64,000 nucleotides of DNA from Rhodococcus sp. (in: high G+C Gram-positive bacteria) (GTDB lineage: Bacteria; Actinomycetota; Actinomycetes; Mycobacteriales; Mycobacteriaceae): NCBI RefSeq assembly GCF_023264675.1, contig NZ_JAHFVG010000011.1, positions 62,001-126,000 of the forward strand, given 5' to 3'. The notes under the pieces are model-generated. The model was not told the origin of the DNA and did not search any database. It was given only the letters and a program-made list of their open reading frames with translations. Both the position numbers and the translations under genes were made by a program. Below are positions 16,088 through 24,004 of this stretch, piece by piece. Each line of letters starts with the position of its first letter. The stretch's first letter is position 1.

Positions 16088-16993
16088 TCAGCGCAGAGTT
16101 ACCTGGCGACCGCGCAGACCATCACGTGAGCGCAACTGCTCCGAGGTCAGTGGTGCATCCACAGCCAACGCATCGGCAAGTTTCCCGCCGAAAGTAGTTG
16201 CAGGCGTTGCCCATTCGGTCGGGTGCATCTCCGGATCGAGATCGAAGACCGGGACGAGCAGCCCGTGCGTGCGGAACGAACCCGCGTAGCGAGAGCCCTC
16301 ACCCAGCGTCAAATCTCCGGCAGCGTGCAGGCGAGCCAATGCGAGCATCAGATCGTCTTCGCTCTCGGGCCTCACCCATCGCAGATGCGCCTTGTCTCCC
16401 GCATCGACCCACCACGCAGCAACGAGGCCGTCGCCCTCCAGCCGCGCCGACGGCATGATCGCCTGGTTCGCACGCTCGACCGTAGCGGCGACATCCGGCG
16501 CGGTATCGGCATTGTCGGGCAGCCACCAATTGAAATCCTGATGCACGGTGATCTCGAGATCGAGAGTCGGATCGAGCACCTCGGACAGCGCCGCGGTGTT
16601 GCCGTCGGGACCCGCCGATTCGAGCGATTCACCGGGCTGCGCGGTCGATGCCCAACGCAGAGCGCTGGAGAGATCGGCGGCGACATTCGGTGAATGGACC
16701 TGCACCTGCAGGCCCGCGAACCCGGTGACCACGTCGTTCTCTTCGCGCACCAACGCTGCCACCGCTCCGGGGAGCACCGTGGCGATCGTCAGCGTGCGAC
16801 CGTCGACGACGACAGGCGCCGTCGCGGACGGGACGAACTCACGGAGCGCTACCAGATCGCATTCGGCTCGAACACCCTGGAACGGGCGGACCGGCGCGGC
16901 CGAGAGAGTCTCACGCTCCGCCTCGCGCTGTGCGAGCTTCGCTGCTCGATTGCTGTCCTGCTTCGGACCACTGTTTCTTTTGCTCTTGCCCAC
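16088..16993 (-). CDS. DUF5926 family protein
   Basis: A 301-residue cytoplasmic protein of the actinobacterial DUF5926 family; function unknown. The N-terminus is strongly basic (MGKSKRNSGPKQDSNRAAKL) and the rest is a mixed fold with conserved aromatic stretches such as HQDFNWWLPDN and GLVAAWWVDAGDKAHLRWV, and a C-terminus SRDGLRGRQVTLR typical for the family. No signal peptide or membrane helix. It is the last gene of a minus-strand run with glpQ1, membrane protein and rhodanese, but the 27-nt gap leaves co-transcription open. Confidence 0.82.
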   Translation of the reverse strand: MGKSKRNSGPKQDSNRAAKLAQREAERETLSAAPVRPFQGVRAECDLVALREFVPSATAPVVVDGRTLTIATVLPGAVAALVREENDVVTGFAGLQVQVHSPNVAADLSSALRWASTAQPGESLESAGPDGNTAALSEVLDPTLDLEITVHQDFNWWLPDNADTAPDVAATVERANQAIMPSARLEGDGLVAAWWVDAGDKAHLRWVRPESEDDLMLALARLHAAGDLTLGEGSRYAGSFRTHGLLVPVFDLDPEMHPTEWATPATTFGGKLADALAVDAPLTSEQLRSRDGLRGRQVTLR

Positions 16994-17020
16994 GCGAGGT
17001 AAACCTACACGCCGCGCGAT

Positions 17021-17803
17021 CTACGGGGTCACTCCCGGCTTACCCTCCAGCCACGCCCGCGTCCGCCCCGGATTGTTGGTCGCAATCCAGCCGACTCCGA
17101 GTTCGCGGCACAGATCGACGTCTTCCTTCTCGTCGACGGTCCAGCAGTACGTCGCGCGTCCCGACGCCGCAGCCCGATCCACGATCGACGGATGCTCACG
17201 CAGAGCCTTGATCGACGGCCCGACAGCGGTGGCTCCGACGGTCGTCGCGGCACCACCGCCGAGGTAGTGGGAGGTGTCGCCGAGGAGAACCGTCGGGAGC
17301 AGCGGTGCCGACCGTCGGACGCGCCACACCGCGGTCGGAGCGAACGACATGACGACTGCCCGCGCGTGGTCGGCGGATGCAGGCTGAGCGATGCCGAAGC
17401 GATGGAGTTCGGCAAGCACCTTGCTCTCGATGAGCGAGCCGTATCGCACCGGATGCTTGGTCTCGATGAACAGCTTGGTCGGCTTGCTGGTCCAGGAGAG
17501 CACCAACTCGATGAGATCGCCGAGAGTCAGCAGGTCCGCTGGTTCGGCGTCGTCGCCGTAGTCGAAGGTCTTGAGCGTGTCGTAATCGAGCTCGCTGACG
17601 ATGCCGGTGCCGTTGGACGTGCGATCGACGCGCCGGTCGTGGACGCAGACGATGTGCCCGTCGCGGGTCAACCGGACGTCGCATTCGAGACCGTCCGCAC
17701 CTTCACGAAGCGCGAGGTCGTACGCGGCGAGAGTGTGTTCCTTCTTCTCCGCCGACGCTCCGCGATGCGCGACGACGAAGGGTCCGCGGCGTCCGGAGGT
17801 CAC
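17021..17803 (-). CDS. glpQ1: Glycerophosphodiester phosphodiesterase
   Basis: Hydrolyses glycerophosphodiesters to glycerol 3-phosphate and an alcohol. The 260-residue TIM-barrel shows the family's N-terminal His-Arg-Gly in FVVAHRGASAEKKEHTLAAY, the acidic metal residues in GLECDVRLTRDG, the catalytic His in VCVHDRRVDRTSNG, and a C-terminal TNNPGRTRAWLEG. No signal peptide, so cytoplasmic. The GTG at 17801-17803 is the start: it overlaps the upstream gene by 4 nt and places the HRG motif near the N-terminus as in homologues. Corresponds to Rv3842c. Confidence 0.92.
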   Translation of the reverse strand: MTSGRRGPFVVAHRGASAEKKEHTLAAYDLALREGADGLECDVRLTRDGHIVCVHDRRVDRTSNGTGIVSELDYDTLKTFDYGDDAEPADLLTLGDLIELVLSWTSKPTKLFIETKHPVRYGSLIESKVLAELHRFGIAQPASADHARAVVMSFAPTAVWRVRRSAPLLPTVLLGDTSHYLGGGAATTVGATAVGPSIKALREHPSIVDRAAASGRATYCWTVDEKEDVDLCRELGVGWIATNNPGRTRAWLEGKPGVTP

Positions 17804-18801
17804 GACACTGCCACTTCGTCGCGGGAAGCTTCGGGCTGTGGTGCCTGTACCGCTGGAACGGACGCCGGCCGACGAGCAGCGGAGACGACCCATCGCGTCG
17901 GGGCCTTGCGTTCGCTTCCGCGCCACCGTTGATCGTCGACGGTACGGATGAGGTGGACGGTCAGCAGCGCGACGGCGAGCCCGACGAGCGCGACCACCGC
18001 GGAGAACAGCACGCCATCGGCCTGTGCCTGCAAGGAGTCACGGAAGCGCCACAGAAGAGCTGCCAGCACCACTCCCCAGTTGATCACCCACGCTGCCCAC
18101 CAGATGCGCACCAGAGTGATCGAACGGTCCCGCTCGACGCCGCCTTTGGCGTCGACCAGTTCGGTCAGAAACACACCGGGCATGGCGAGGGACAGCACGG
18201 GCACGAGAGCTCCGATCGCAATTCCTCTGACGCTTCGCGGGTCACGGGTACCGACGCGCTCGAAGATTGCTCGTCGCCGAGACACCAGCCAGCACGTGGA
18301 CGCGACGGCTGCGGTGATTCCGATGACGATCGACGCGACTTCGGCGAACATGACCAGCGCGTCCGAGAGCACCAACGTCGTCGGGCTCACCAGGCGAGTG
18401 CGGTTGTAGAGCAGAATTCCGTAGCGAAAGAACTCGGCCGCGGCGGCGAGACCGAGCAGACCACCGACGAGAAACAGCAGGCCCGGCGCGGCAGCGGCCC
18501 AGCGCTCCAACCGCGATTCGTTCTCGGTGACGCGCGTCACCGGTCGGTCGATCAGCCCCCAGCGCGGCATCTCGTCGTACTTCGGTGTGGCCGGCCGTCG
18601 CGGAGTGTTGTTCGCGGCCCGACGCTTCGAGGCGCTCTTCGGTCGCCGTGCAACCCACTTGAAGTTGCGTTGGCCACGAGCAGGAGCCTGTGCCGATACC
18701 GGCGAGAGCAGAACGCCGTGGCACCGAGGGCACCACACTGCAGGACGAGTCCCGACGGGCCATCTCGTCGCGCAGCGCGCACAGACCTGGAAAGCGGACA
18801 C
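17800..18801 (-). CDS. Zinc-ribbon, DUF4328-type membrane protein
   Basis: A 333-residue membrane protein corresponding to Rv3843c. It starts with a zinc ribbon (CARCATRW then CPRCHG, two Cys pairs), continues with a basic linker, and has about six hydrophobic segments in the DUF4328 region (GLLFLVGGLLGLAAAAEFF, IVIGITAAVASTCWLV, IAIGALVPVLSLAMPGVFLT and others). The C-terminus is a charged cytoplasmic tail. Start GTG 18799-18801 shares one base with the rhodanese stop (TAGTG) and its own stop overlaps glpQ1 by 4 nt, so the three genes are translationally coupled. Function unknown. Confidence 0.83.
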   Translation of the reverse strand: MSAFQVCARCATRWPVGTRPAVWCPRCHGVLLSPVSAQAPARGQRNFKWVARRPKSASKRRAANNTPRRPATPKYDEMPRWGLIDRPVTRVTENESRLERWAAAAPGLLFLVGGLLGLAAAAEFFRYGILLYNRTRLVSPTTLVLSDALVMFAEVASIVIGITAAVASTCWLVSRRRAIFERVGTRDPRSVRGIAIGALVPVLSLAMPGVFLTELVDAKGGVERDRSITLVRIWWAAWVINWGVVLAALLWRFRDSLQAQADGVLFSAVVALVGLAVALLTVHLIRTVDDQRWRGSERKAPTRWVVSAARRPASVPAVQAPQPEASRDEVAVS

Positions 18802-19187
18802 TAGATGATTCTCGCCTCGGCGCCGTCGTCACGCACGATCGGGCGGCCTGCGCCGTGCCACGCCGACATGCCGCCGTCGACGTTGGTGGCTTCGTAGCCG
18901 ATCTGCGCGAGGTATTCGACGACGCGAAGCGAACGGCCACCTGCCTTGCACACCACGTACAGCGCGGCGTTCGCATCGATCTCCTCCACACGGGAGGGGA
19001 CCTCGGACATCGGAATGTGGAGGGCGCCGGGCGCATGGCCCTGCTGCCACTCGTCGTTCTCACGGACGTCGAGCAAAATTACCGACTCACTCAGTTCGGC
19101 AGGAAGCTCGGCGACGGACACGGAAGGCAGATCCGAAGCAGACACATACGCGATCTTGTCACGGGGTACGCGCGGTCTGCCACTCAC
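18801..19187 (-). CDS. Rhodanese-like sulfurtransferase
   Basis: Single rhodanese domain of up to 128 residues that may carry sulfane sulfur on its active Cys in the loop YVVCKAGGRS. Other family marks are VILLDVRENDEWQQGHAPGA and GYEATNVDGGMSAWHGAG. Two GTG starts are possible: 19187 (MSGRPRVPRDK...) and 19145 (VSASDLPSVSVAEL), with no clear ribosome site for either; the longer form is listed. First gene of the rhodanese-membrane protein-glpQ1 operon. Upstream lies the DnaA-box cluster. Cytoplasmic; the acceptor is unknown. Confidence 0.88.
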   Translation of the reverse strand: MSGRPRVPRDKIAYVSASDLPSVSVAELPAELSESVILLDVRENDEWQQGHAPGALHIPMSEVPSRVEEIDANAALYVVCKAGGRSLRVVEYLAQIGYEATNVDGGMSAWHGAGRPIVRDDGAEARII

Positions 19188-19219
19188 GAATCATCTCGAT
19201 TCCGGACCGCTGGGGATGG

Positions 19220-19279
19220 TTATCCACATTATCCACAGGATGATCCACAGAAACCGGGCCTCTGCCGGTTTCATCCACA
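19220..19279. other. Cluster of four DnaA-box-like sites
   Basis: Two TTATCCACA boxes abut directly (19220-19228, 19229-19237), followed by TGATCCACA (19241-19249) and TCATCCACA (19271-19279), all in the same direction. The first two match the classical R1-type box exactly. They fill the divergent intergenic region between the rhodanese and LLM genes. Candidate DnaA titration or replication-linked control site; function inferred. Confidence 0.6.
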
Positions 19280-19306
19280 GGCTCGGTGCGCTCCTAGAAT
19301 TGCCAC

Positions 19307-20248
19307 ATGGCTTCCTCCAACATCGAATTGCGCGTGTTCACCGAACCTCAACAAGGTGCAACCTACGACGATCTTCTGCGCGTCGCGCAGGCAGCCGAGA
19401 CTCTCGGATACGGCGCGTTCTTCCGCTCGGACCACTACCAGGCCATGAATGCCGAGGGCCTGCCAGGACCGACGGACGCCTGGATCACCCTCGCCGGAAT
19501 TGCCAGGGAGACCTCGACGATCCGGCTCGGCACTCTCGTCACGTCGGCGACCTTCCGCTACCCGGGGCCGCTCGCGATCAGCGTCGCCCAGGTCGACGCC
19601 ATGAGCGGCGGCCGCGTCGACTTCGGGCTCGGCGCAGGATGGTTCGAGGACGAGCACACTTCCTACGGCATTCCGTTCCCGTCGCTCGGCGAGCGTTTCG
19701 ACAGGCTCGAGGAAGCCTTGGCCGTCATCACCGGTCTGTGGGAAACCCCCGTGGGCGAGAGATTCTCGTTCGACGGCACCCACTACCCGATCGTCGATTC
19801 ACCTGCGCTGCCCAAGCCGGTTCAGTCGCCGCGGCCCCCGATCCTGATCGGCGGAGGCGGAAAGAAGCGCACTCCCGCGCTCGCCGCGAAGTACGCCGAC
19901 GAGTTCAACATCCCGTTTGCGTCGTTGGACGACACCGGGGTGCAGTTCGACCGTGTACGCGCCGCTGCCGCTGCCGCCGGTCGGGATCCGGAATCTCTCG
20001 TCTACTCGACCGCCCTTGTGCTGTGCGCGGGCAAGACCGAAGCGGAGATTGCCGCGCGCGCGGGAGTCATCGGCCGCGAGGTGTCGGAACTCCGCGAGAA
20101 CGGCGCCGCGGGAAGCCCGGCGGAGCTGGTCGACAAGATCGGTCGCTACGGCGAACTGGGCGCGTCACGCGTTTATCTCCAGACGCTGGATCTGTCGGAT
20201 CTCGATCATCTGGAGTTGGTCGCCTCGGAGGTCATGCCGCAGTTGTGA
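19307..20248 (+). CDS. LLM-class F420-dependent oxidoreductase
   Basis: A 313-residue luciferase-like TIM-barrel flavin/F420 oxidoreductase. Typical segments are YDDLLRVAQAAETLGYGAFF, FRSDHYQ, STIRLGTLVTSATFRYPGPL, GRVDFGLGAGWFEDEH and PILIGGGGKKRTPALAAKYA, the last lying in the cofactor-phosphate region. Many such proteins in mycolata use reduced F420, but the sequence does not prove cofactor or substrate. No close partner gene; the promoter lies in the DnaA-box region. The acyltransferase gene converges on its 3' end with only 12 nt between stops. Confidence 0.88.
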   Translation: MASSNIELRVFTEPQQGATYDDLLRVAQAAETLGYGAFFRSDHYQAMNAEGLPGPTDAWITLAGIARETSTIRLGTLVTSATFRYPGPLAISVAQVDAMSGGRVDFGLGAGWFEDEHTSYGIPFPSLGERFDRLEEALAVITGLWETPVGERFSFDGTHYPIVDSPALPKPVQSPRPPILIGGGGKKRTPALAAKYADEFNIPFASLDDTGVQFDRVRAAAAAAGRDPESLVYSTALVLCAGKTEAEIAARAGVIGREVSELRENGAAGSPAELVDKIGRYGELGASRVYLQTLDLSDLDHLELVASEVMPQL

Positions 20249-20260
20249 GCGCCGCGACGA

Positions 20261-21397
20261 TCAGCCGCGAACGCTCGCTCGGCTGAGAAAACGCCTGTTG
20301 AGCCAGGTCGCCGCGGGTGTCTCGACCCATCGATAGACGATCTCCGAGACCACCGCGGTGACGGCCAGAAAAGCAACGACGGCGCCCGTGGGGCCGGTGT
20401 AGGGGACGACGTGCTCGTAGACGCGATACAGAATCAGCGTGTGCACCAGGTAGATCGCGTAGCTGCGGGTGCCCGTCCACCGAATGAAACTCCACTGCGC
20501 GACGCGTCCGTCGTAGCGACCGAGGATCAGGACGAGCCCGGTGACGACGACGATCGTCCACAGATACTGATCTCCCGCCCAGTAGGCGTGAATGTCCGTC
20601 GCGAGGCGCACCACTTCCGCCTGCGCGATGACGCCGACCACGACCCATCGCCATCCGATGATGCGCGCCCATCCGAGGTAGATGATCTGGCCGAGGAACA
20701 ACGTCGGAAGCGTCGCGGCGATCTTCGAGAGCATCGGAACCGACCATGGCCCCGGCATGTACAGGTTGTAGACCAGAATCACCGCGCACAACACTGCCCC
20801 CACCAGCGGAACCACGATGGGTCTCGTTCGTAGGACGTCCCGGGCCGCGACGCAGTACAGATAGAACATCAGCTGAACGGTCAGCGTCCAGGTGACGCCG
20901 AGGACCGCGACCTCGGGTTCGAGGAAGAACCCACCGAGGAAGAAACTGAGGGCGGCGTCGGGGTTGCTGATTCCGCTCTGGCCGCTGAACATCCCGTTGA
21001 TGCCGAGTTTCACCAGCAGTATCGCCAGGGCGACAGCGACCCACAGCGCCGGAATCAGCCTCGACAACCGGCTGACGGCGAAATCACGACGAGAGTGCCG
21101 TATCGCTGATCTCGTCACCAGCAAGCCGGTGAGCAGCATGAAGATGGCAACACCGACGAACGAAAGATGGTTGTTGAGCCCGGCTTCGTGGACGAACACC
21201 TCGTAGACGACGTCGATCACCCACCAGCCCTCACCGCGATCGTCGATGAGGTAGAACGAGATGTGCGAGTACAGCACTGCCAGTACGGCGATGAATCGCA
21301 GTAGGTTGGCGCCGGTCAGCTCGACCCGCGGAGCGTGCACGCGCGACGATGCCGTCGGTGCGTCGACGCGCTCGCTCGATCTGCGCAGGGGTGCCAC
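20261..21397 (-). CDS. Acyltransferase 3 family membrane protein
   Basis: A 378-residue integral membrane acyltransferase of the OafA/YrhL type, which O-acylates sugars or lipids of the envelope. The family start is ELTGANLLRFIAVLAVLYSH, containing the active His, followed by FVGVAIFMLLTGLLVTRSA and the basic cytoplasmic loop SRRDFAVSRLSRLIPALWVA. About ten hydrophobic segments are visible and the C-terminus repeats a Trp-containing ETPAATWLNRRF. No fused SGNH domain. The substrate cannot be told from sequence. It is divergent from sodA. Confidence 0.9.
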   Translation of the reverse strand: MAPLRRSSERVDAPTASSRVHAPRVELTGANLLRFIAVLAVLYSHISFYLIDDRGEGWWVIDVVYEVFVHEAGLNNHLSFVGVAIFMLLTGLLVTRSAIRHSRRDFAVSRLSRLIPALWVAVALAILLVKLGINGMFSGQSGISNPDAALSFFLGGFFLEPEVAVLGVTWTLTVQLMFYLYCVAARDVLRTRPIVVPLVGAVLCAVILVYNLYMPGPWSVPMLSKIAATLPTLFLGQIIYLGWARIIGWRWVVVGVIAQAEVVRLATDIHAYWAGDQYLWTIVVVTGLVLILGRYDGRVAQWSFIRWTGTRSYAIYLVHTLILYRVYEHVVPYTGPTGAVVAFLAVTAVVSEIVYRWVETPAATWLNRRFLSRASVRG

Positions 21398-21500
21398 GGC
21401 GGAGATTCTAGTTTCCTGTTCATCTCCCGGACCAATCGAGAGAGCTACCCGTGACCTGTCCGTGACCTTTTTCCCGCTGGCATGTTCACAGAAATTTATT

Positions 21501-21518
21501 CCGAGAAATGCATCTCGG
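21501..21518. promoter_or_regulatory. Short inverted repeat in the sodA upstream region
   Basis: CCGAGA-AATGCA-TCTCGG lies 121 bp before the sodA start in a locally AT-rich stretch. Possible operator for sodA or the divergent acyltransferase gene; no named regulator can be assigned. Confidence 0.3.
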
Positions 21519-21638
21519 TTACAACTGTTGCACTAGGGGTACGAATGAGATTGGGTTGAACACGAAGAATGATCCGCAGTAGGACGAGCGCGCCCTGAAC
21601 ACCATGGTGGGCGCGACGTCGATAGAGAAGGGAAACAC

Positions 21639-22262
21639 GTGTCCGAGTACACACTGCCCGACCTAGATTTCGATTACTCCGCCCTCGAGCCCCACATCTC
21701 GGGCGAGATCAACGAACTGCACCACTCGAAGCACCATGCAACCTACGTCGCCGGCGCGAACACCGCCGTCGAGAAGCTTGCTGCTGCTCGTGACAACGAA
21801 GACCACGCGGCCATCTTCCTGCTGGAGAAGAACCTCGCGTTCCACCTCGGTGGCCACGTGAACCACTCCATCTGGTGGAAGAACCTTTCCCCTAACGGTG
21901 GCGACAAGCCCGAGGGCGAGCTGGGCGCAGCCATCGACGACCAGTTCGGTTCGTTCGACAAGTTCCGCGCGCAGTTCACCGCAGCGGCCAACGGCCTGCA
22001 GGGATCCGGCTGGGCCGTCCTCGGCTACGACTCGCTCGGCAAGAAGCTCCTCACCTTCCAGCTCTACGATCAGCAGGCCAACGTGCCCCTCGGCATCATC
22101 CCGCTGCTCCAGGTCGACATGTGGGAGCACGCTTTCTACCTGCAGTACAAGAACGTCAAGGCGGACTACGTCAAGGCGTTCTGGAACGTCGTGAACTGGG
22201 CCGACGTCCAGGCTCGCTTCGAGGCTGCAACCTCCAAGACACCGGGTCTCATCTTCCCGTAG
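21639..22262 (+). CDS. sodA: Superoxide dismutase, Mn-type by Gln145
   Basis: Dismutates superoxide to oxygen and hydrogen peroxide. The 207 residues align closely with SodA (Rv3846) of M. tuberculosis without gaps. Metal ligands are His28 (NELHHSKHH), His76 (GHVNHSIWW), Asp160 and His164 ([16 protein letters not shown]). Position 145 is Gln ([12 protein letters not shown]), where the iron enzyme of M. tuberculosis has His; a Gln here goes with manganese use in this group. Start is GTG 21639 with AGAAGGG just upstream. No signal peptide, as in the mycobacterial enzyme that is nonetheless found outside cells. Two palindromic repeats follow its stop. Confidence 0.96.
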   Translation: MSEYTLPDLDFDYSALEPHISGEINELHHSKHHATYVAGANTAVEKLAAARDNEDHAAIFLLEKNLAFHLGGHVNHSIWWKNLSPNGGDKPEGELGAAIDDQFGSFDKFRAQFTAAANGLQGSGWAVLGYDSLGKKLLTFQLYDQQANVPLGIIPLLQVDMWEHAFYLQYKNVKADYVKAFWNVVNWADVQARFEAATSKTPGLIFP

Positions 22263-22287
22263 TCCTCTGCCTGCCGGACCCTCGTTC

Positions 22288-22340
22288 GGCATGAATGGAC
22301 CACTGCAACGGTCTGACCGTTGCGATGTGACATTGATGCC
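22288..22340. repeat. Dispersed palindromic repeat, copy 3
   Basis: Starts GGCATGAATGGACCACTGCA and ends TGATGCC. The right arm is degenerate (GTGACATTGATGCC instead of GGTCCATTCATGCC). The flank GGACCCTCGTTC is repeated before copy 4 as GGACCTTCGTTC, which points to local tandem duplication of the unit. Confidence 0.85.
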
Positions 22341-22352
22341 GGACCTTCGTTC

Positions 22353-22404
22353 GGCATGAATGGACCATTGCGACGCCACGAGCGTTGCGGTGGTCCATTC
22401 ATGC
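22353..22404. repeat. Dispersed palindromic repeat, copy 4
   Basis: Arms GGCATGAATGGACCA and TGGTCCATTCATGC are near-perfect reverse complements, with the inner pair GCGACG/CGTTGC. Paired with copy 3, 12 bp away, downstream of sodA. Confidence 0.9.
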
Positions 22405-22523
22405 GTTCGGGGGTCTCTGGCACTCGCACTATCTTGTGTGCCAGCGCGGTTCTGCTCCATGCTGTGAATACCCAACGAGGTGTACCTGGGATTCACCCTG
22501 GAACGACCCAAGGGAGTTACGAG

Positions 22524-23051
22524 ATGAACGATCGCGATCTCATCGGTGTTTCCCCCTTCCATGCCGCCGGACTTCTCCGCGGATTCGTGATTTCCGGTCG
22601 TTGGCCGGACACCACCAAGGAATGGGCTCAATTTCTCGCGTTGGCCGTACAGGTCGCGTCCATGCCCGGCCTTCTCGCCACCTCGACGGTCTTCGGGGCT
22701 CGCGAGGAGCTTCCCGACGATCCGGAGCCGGGAACCGTCGGTCTCATCGTCGCCGAGGGCACCGTGCTGGGTGAGATGGCTGTCACACCCGGACGCTTCG
22801 CCGGCCATCAACCTCCCGCGTTGCTGATGTTGCATCCGCCGTCGGAGACCACGCCGACCCTCCCCGAATGCCTCGGCGCCGCGTCGGGATGCGTGCTGCT
22901 TCCCGGGTTGCCGCATCTCGGACTCGAACACCGTGCGGCCTGGGTCGAAGCCGAATCGGACGGCACCGTCACCTCGATGGTCAGCAGGGTCGGCCTCGAC
23001 CCGATCAGCGATCCCGACACTGCAGTTTTGGCCATGCTCCTGGCCTCGTAG
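22524..23051 (+). CDS. Conserved hypothetical protein (Rv3847-like)
   Basis: A 175-residue soluble protein without signal peptide; length and place match Rv3847 (conserved hypothetical next to sodA). The start ATG 22524 has AGGGAG 7 nt upstream; the open frame reaches back into the repeat region but that part is repeat-derived. Recognisable stretches include ISGRWPDTTKEWAQFLALAV and PPALLMLHPPSETTPTLPEC. I do not recognise a catalytic motif. Function unknown; proximity to sodA and the Mn-linked GDT1 gene is conserved in the group and may be meaningful. Confidence 0.75.
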   Translation: MNDRDLIGVSPFHAAGLLRGFVISGRWPDTTKEWAQFLALAVQVASMPGLLATSTVFGAREELPDDPEPGTVGLIVAEGTVLGEMAVTPGRFAGHQPPALLMLHPPSETTPTLPECLGAASGCVLLPGLPHLGLEHRAAWVEAESDGTVTSMVSRVGLDPISDPDTAVLAMLLAS

Positions 23052-23136
23052 CCGGTTACCGCACAAGAGATTTCGGGAACCCAAACTTAGTGTGGCATTG
23101 GACAATTCGCTGCCGCCCTCCTAATCTTGGTGGCAG

Positions 23137-23247
23137 CGAAGGGGAGTAGCCCCCAATCGTTGTGTCGACATACTGGCCAGCACCGATTTTCGTGCGGCCC
23201 GGCACAGCGAACCGAGTCCGTGACGGATCCGGTGGGCGAGACCTTCG
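23137..23247 (+). promoter_or_regulatory. Manganese riboswitch (yybP-ykoY)
   Basis: The element opens with CGAAGGGGAGTAGCC, has GTCGACATACTGGCC in the middle, and closes with GGTGGGCGAGACCTTCG. CGAAGG (23137-23142) pairs with CCTTCG (23242-23247) as the closing stem. These are the conserved parts of the yybP-ykoY Mn2+-sensing RNA. It lies directly before a TMEM165/GDT1 family gene, a common target. Mn2+ binding is expected to raise expression. Confidence 0.88.
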
Positions 23248-23280
23248 GTCATGTACTCGACCGAGGAGCCTCGACCGCCG

Positions 23281-23994
23281 ATGTTTTCTGCCCTGTTACT
23301 CAGTTTCATCGTTATCTTCATCGCCGAACTCGGCGACAAATCCCAGCTCATGGCGATGACATTTGCGCTGCGCTACAAGTGGTACATCGTCATCGGCGGC
23401 ATCACCGTCGCGACCACGATCGTGCACCTGGTGTCCGTCGCCGTCGGTCACTTCCTCGGCCTGTCCATTCCGACGGAGTTCATCTCCGTCGTCGCCGGAA
23501 TCGCCTTCGTCATCTTCGGCCTGTGGACACTGCGCGGCGATTCGCTGTCGGACGACGAGGGCGCCAAGGCATCGAAAGTCACCCGCTCGGCATTCATCGC
23601 CATCGCATCGGCATTCTTCCTCGCCGAACTGGGCGACAAGACCATGCTCGCGACGGTCACGCTCGCGGCCGACAACAACTGGATCGGCGTGTGGATCGGG
23701 TCGACGATCGGCATGGTCGCCGCCGACGCTCTCGCCATCGTCATCGGCGCCGTCCTCGGCAAGCACCTACCCGAACGCGTCGTCCAATACGGCGCGTCGG
23801 TGTTGTTCTTCATCTTCGGCGTCTCACTGTTCTTCGAAGGCGTCATGCCCGGAACTTCGGCGCCGGTGATCAGCGGCGTGACGGTGGCCGTACTGTCGGC
23901 ACTGGTCTGGGCCGCAATCGTGATCGTGCGGCGCCGTCGCACCGACCGGATGTCATTCGATCAGCCGAACGCCATCGAGGACCGAACGCCCTAG
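23281..23994 (+). CDS. TMEM165/GDT1 family manganese transporter
   Basis: A 237-residue integral membrane protein with the duplicated family motif E-x-G-D-K-S/T: FIAELGDKSQLMAMTFAL near the N-terminus and FLAELGDKTMLATVTLAA after the central loop. About six or seven hydrophobic segments are visible. The family exchanges Mn2+/Ca2+; bacterial members under a yybP-ykoY riboswitch act in Mn2+ export. The ATG at 23281 is chosen because GAGGAG lies 12 nt upstream and homologues start near MFSALLLSF; the ATG at 23251 lies only 3 nt after the riboswitch stem. Corresponds to Rv3848. Confidence 0.9.
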   Translation: MFSALLLSFIVIFIAELGDKSQLMAMTFALRYKWYIVIGGITVATTIVHLVSVAVGHFLGLSIPTEFISVVAGIAFVIFGLWTLRGDSLSDDEGAKASKVTRSAFIAIASAFFLAELGDKTMLATVTLAADNNWIGVWIGSTIGMVAADALAIVIGAVLGKHLPERVVQYGASVLFFIFGVSLFFEGVMPGTSAPVISGVTVAVLSALVWAAIVIVRRRRTDRMSFDQPNAIEDRTP

Positions 23995-24004
23995 AGTTCG
24001 ATGC

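Noticed and set aside
21663-23105. 480-codon minus-strand frame covering sodA and the next gene
   Set aside because: Includes repeat-derived HEWTTAT peptide and the antisense of sodA; not a gene.
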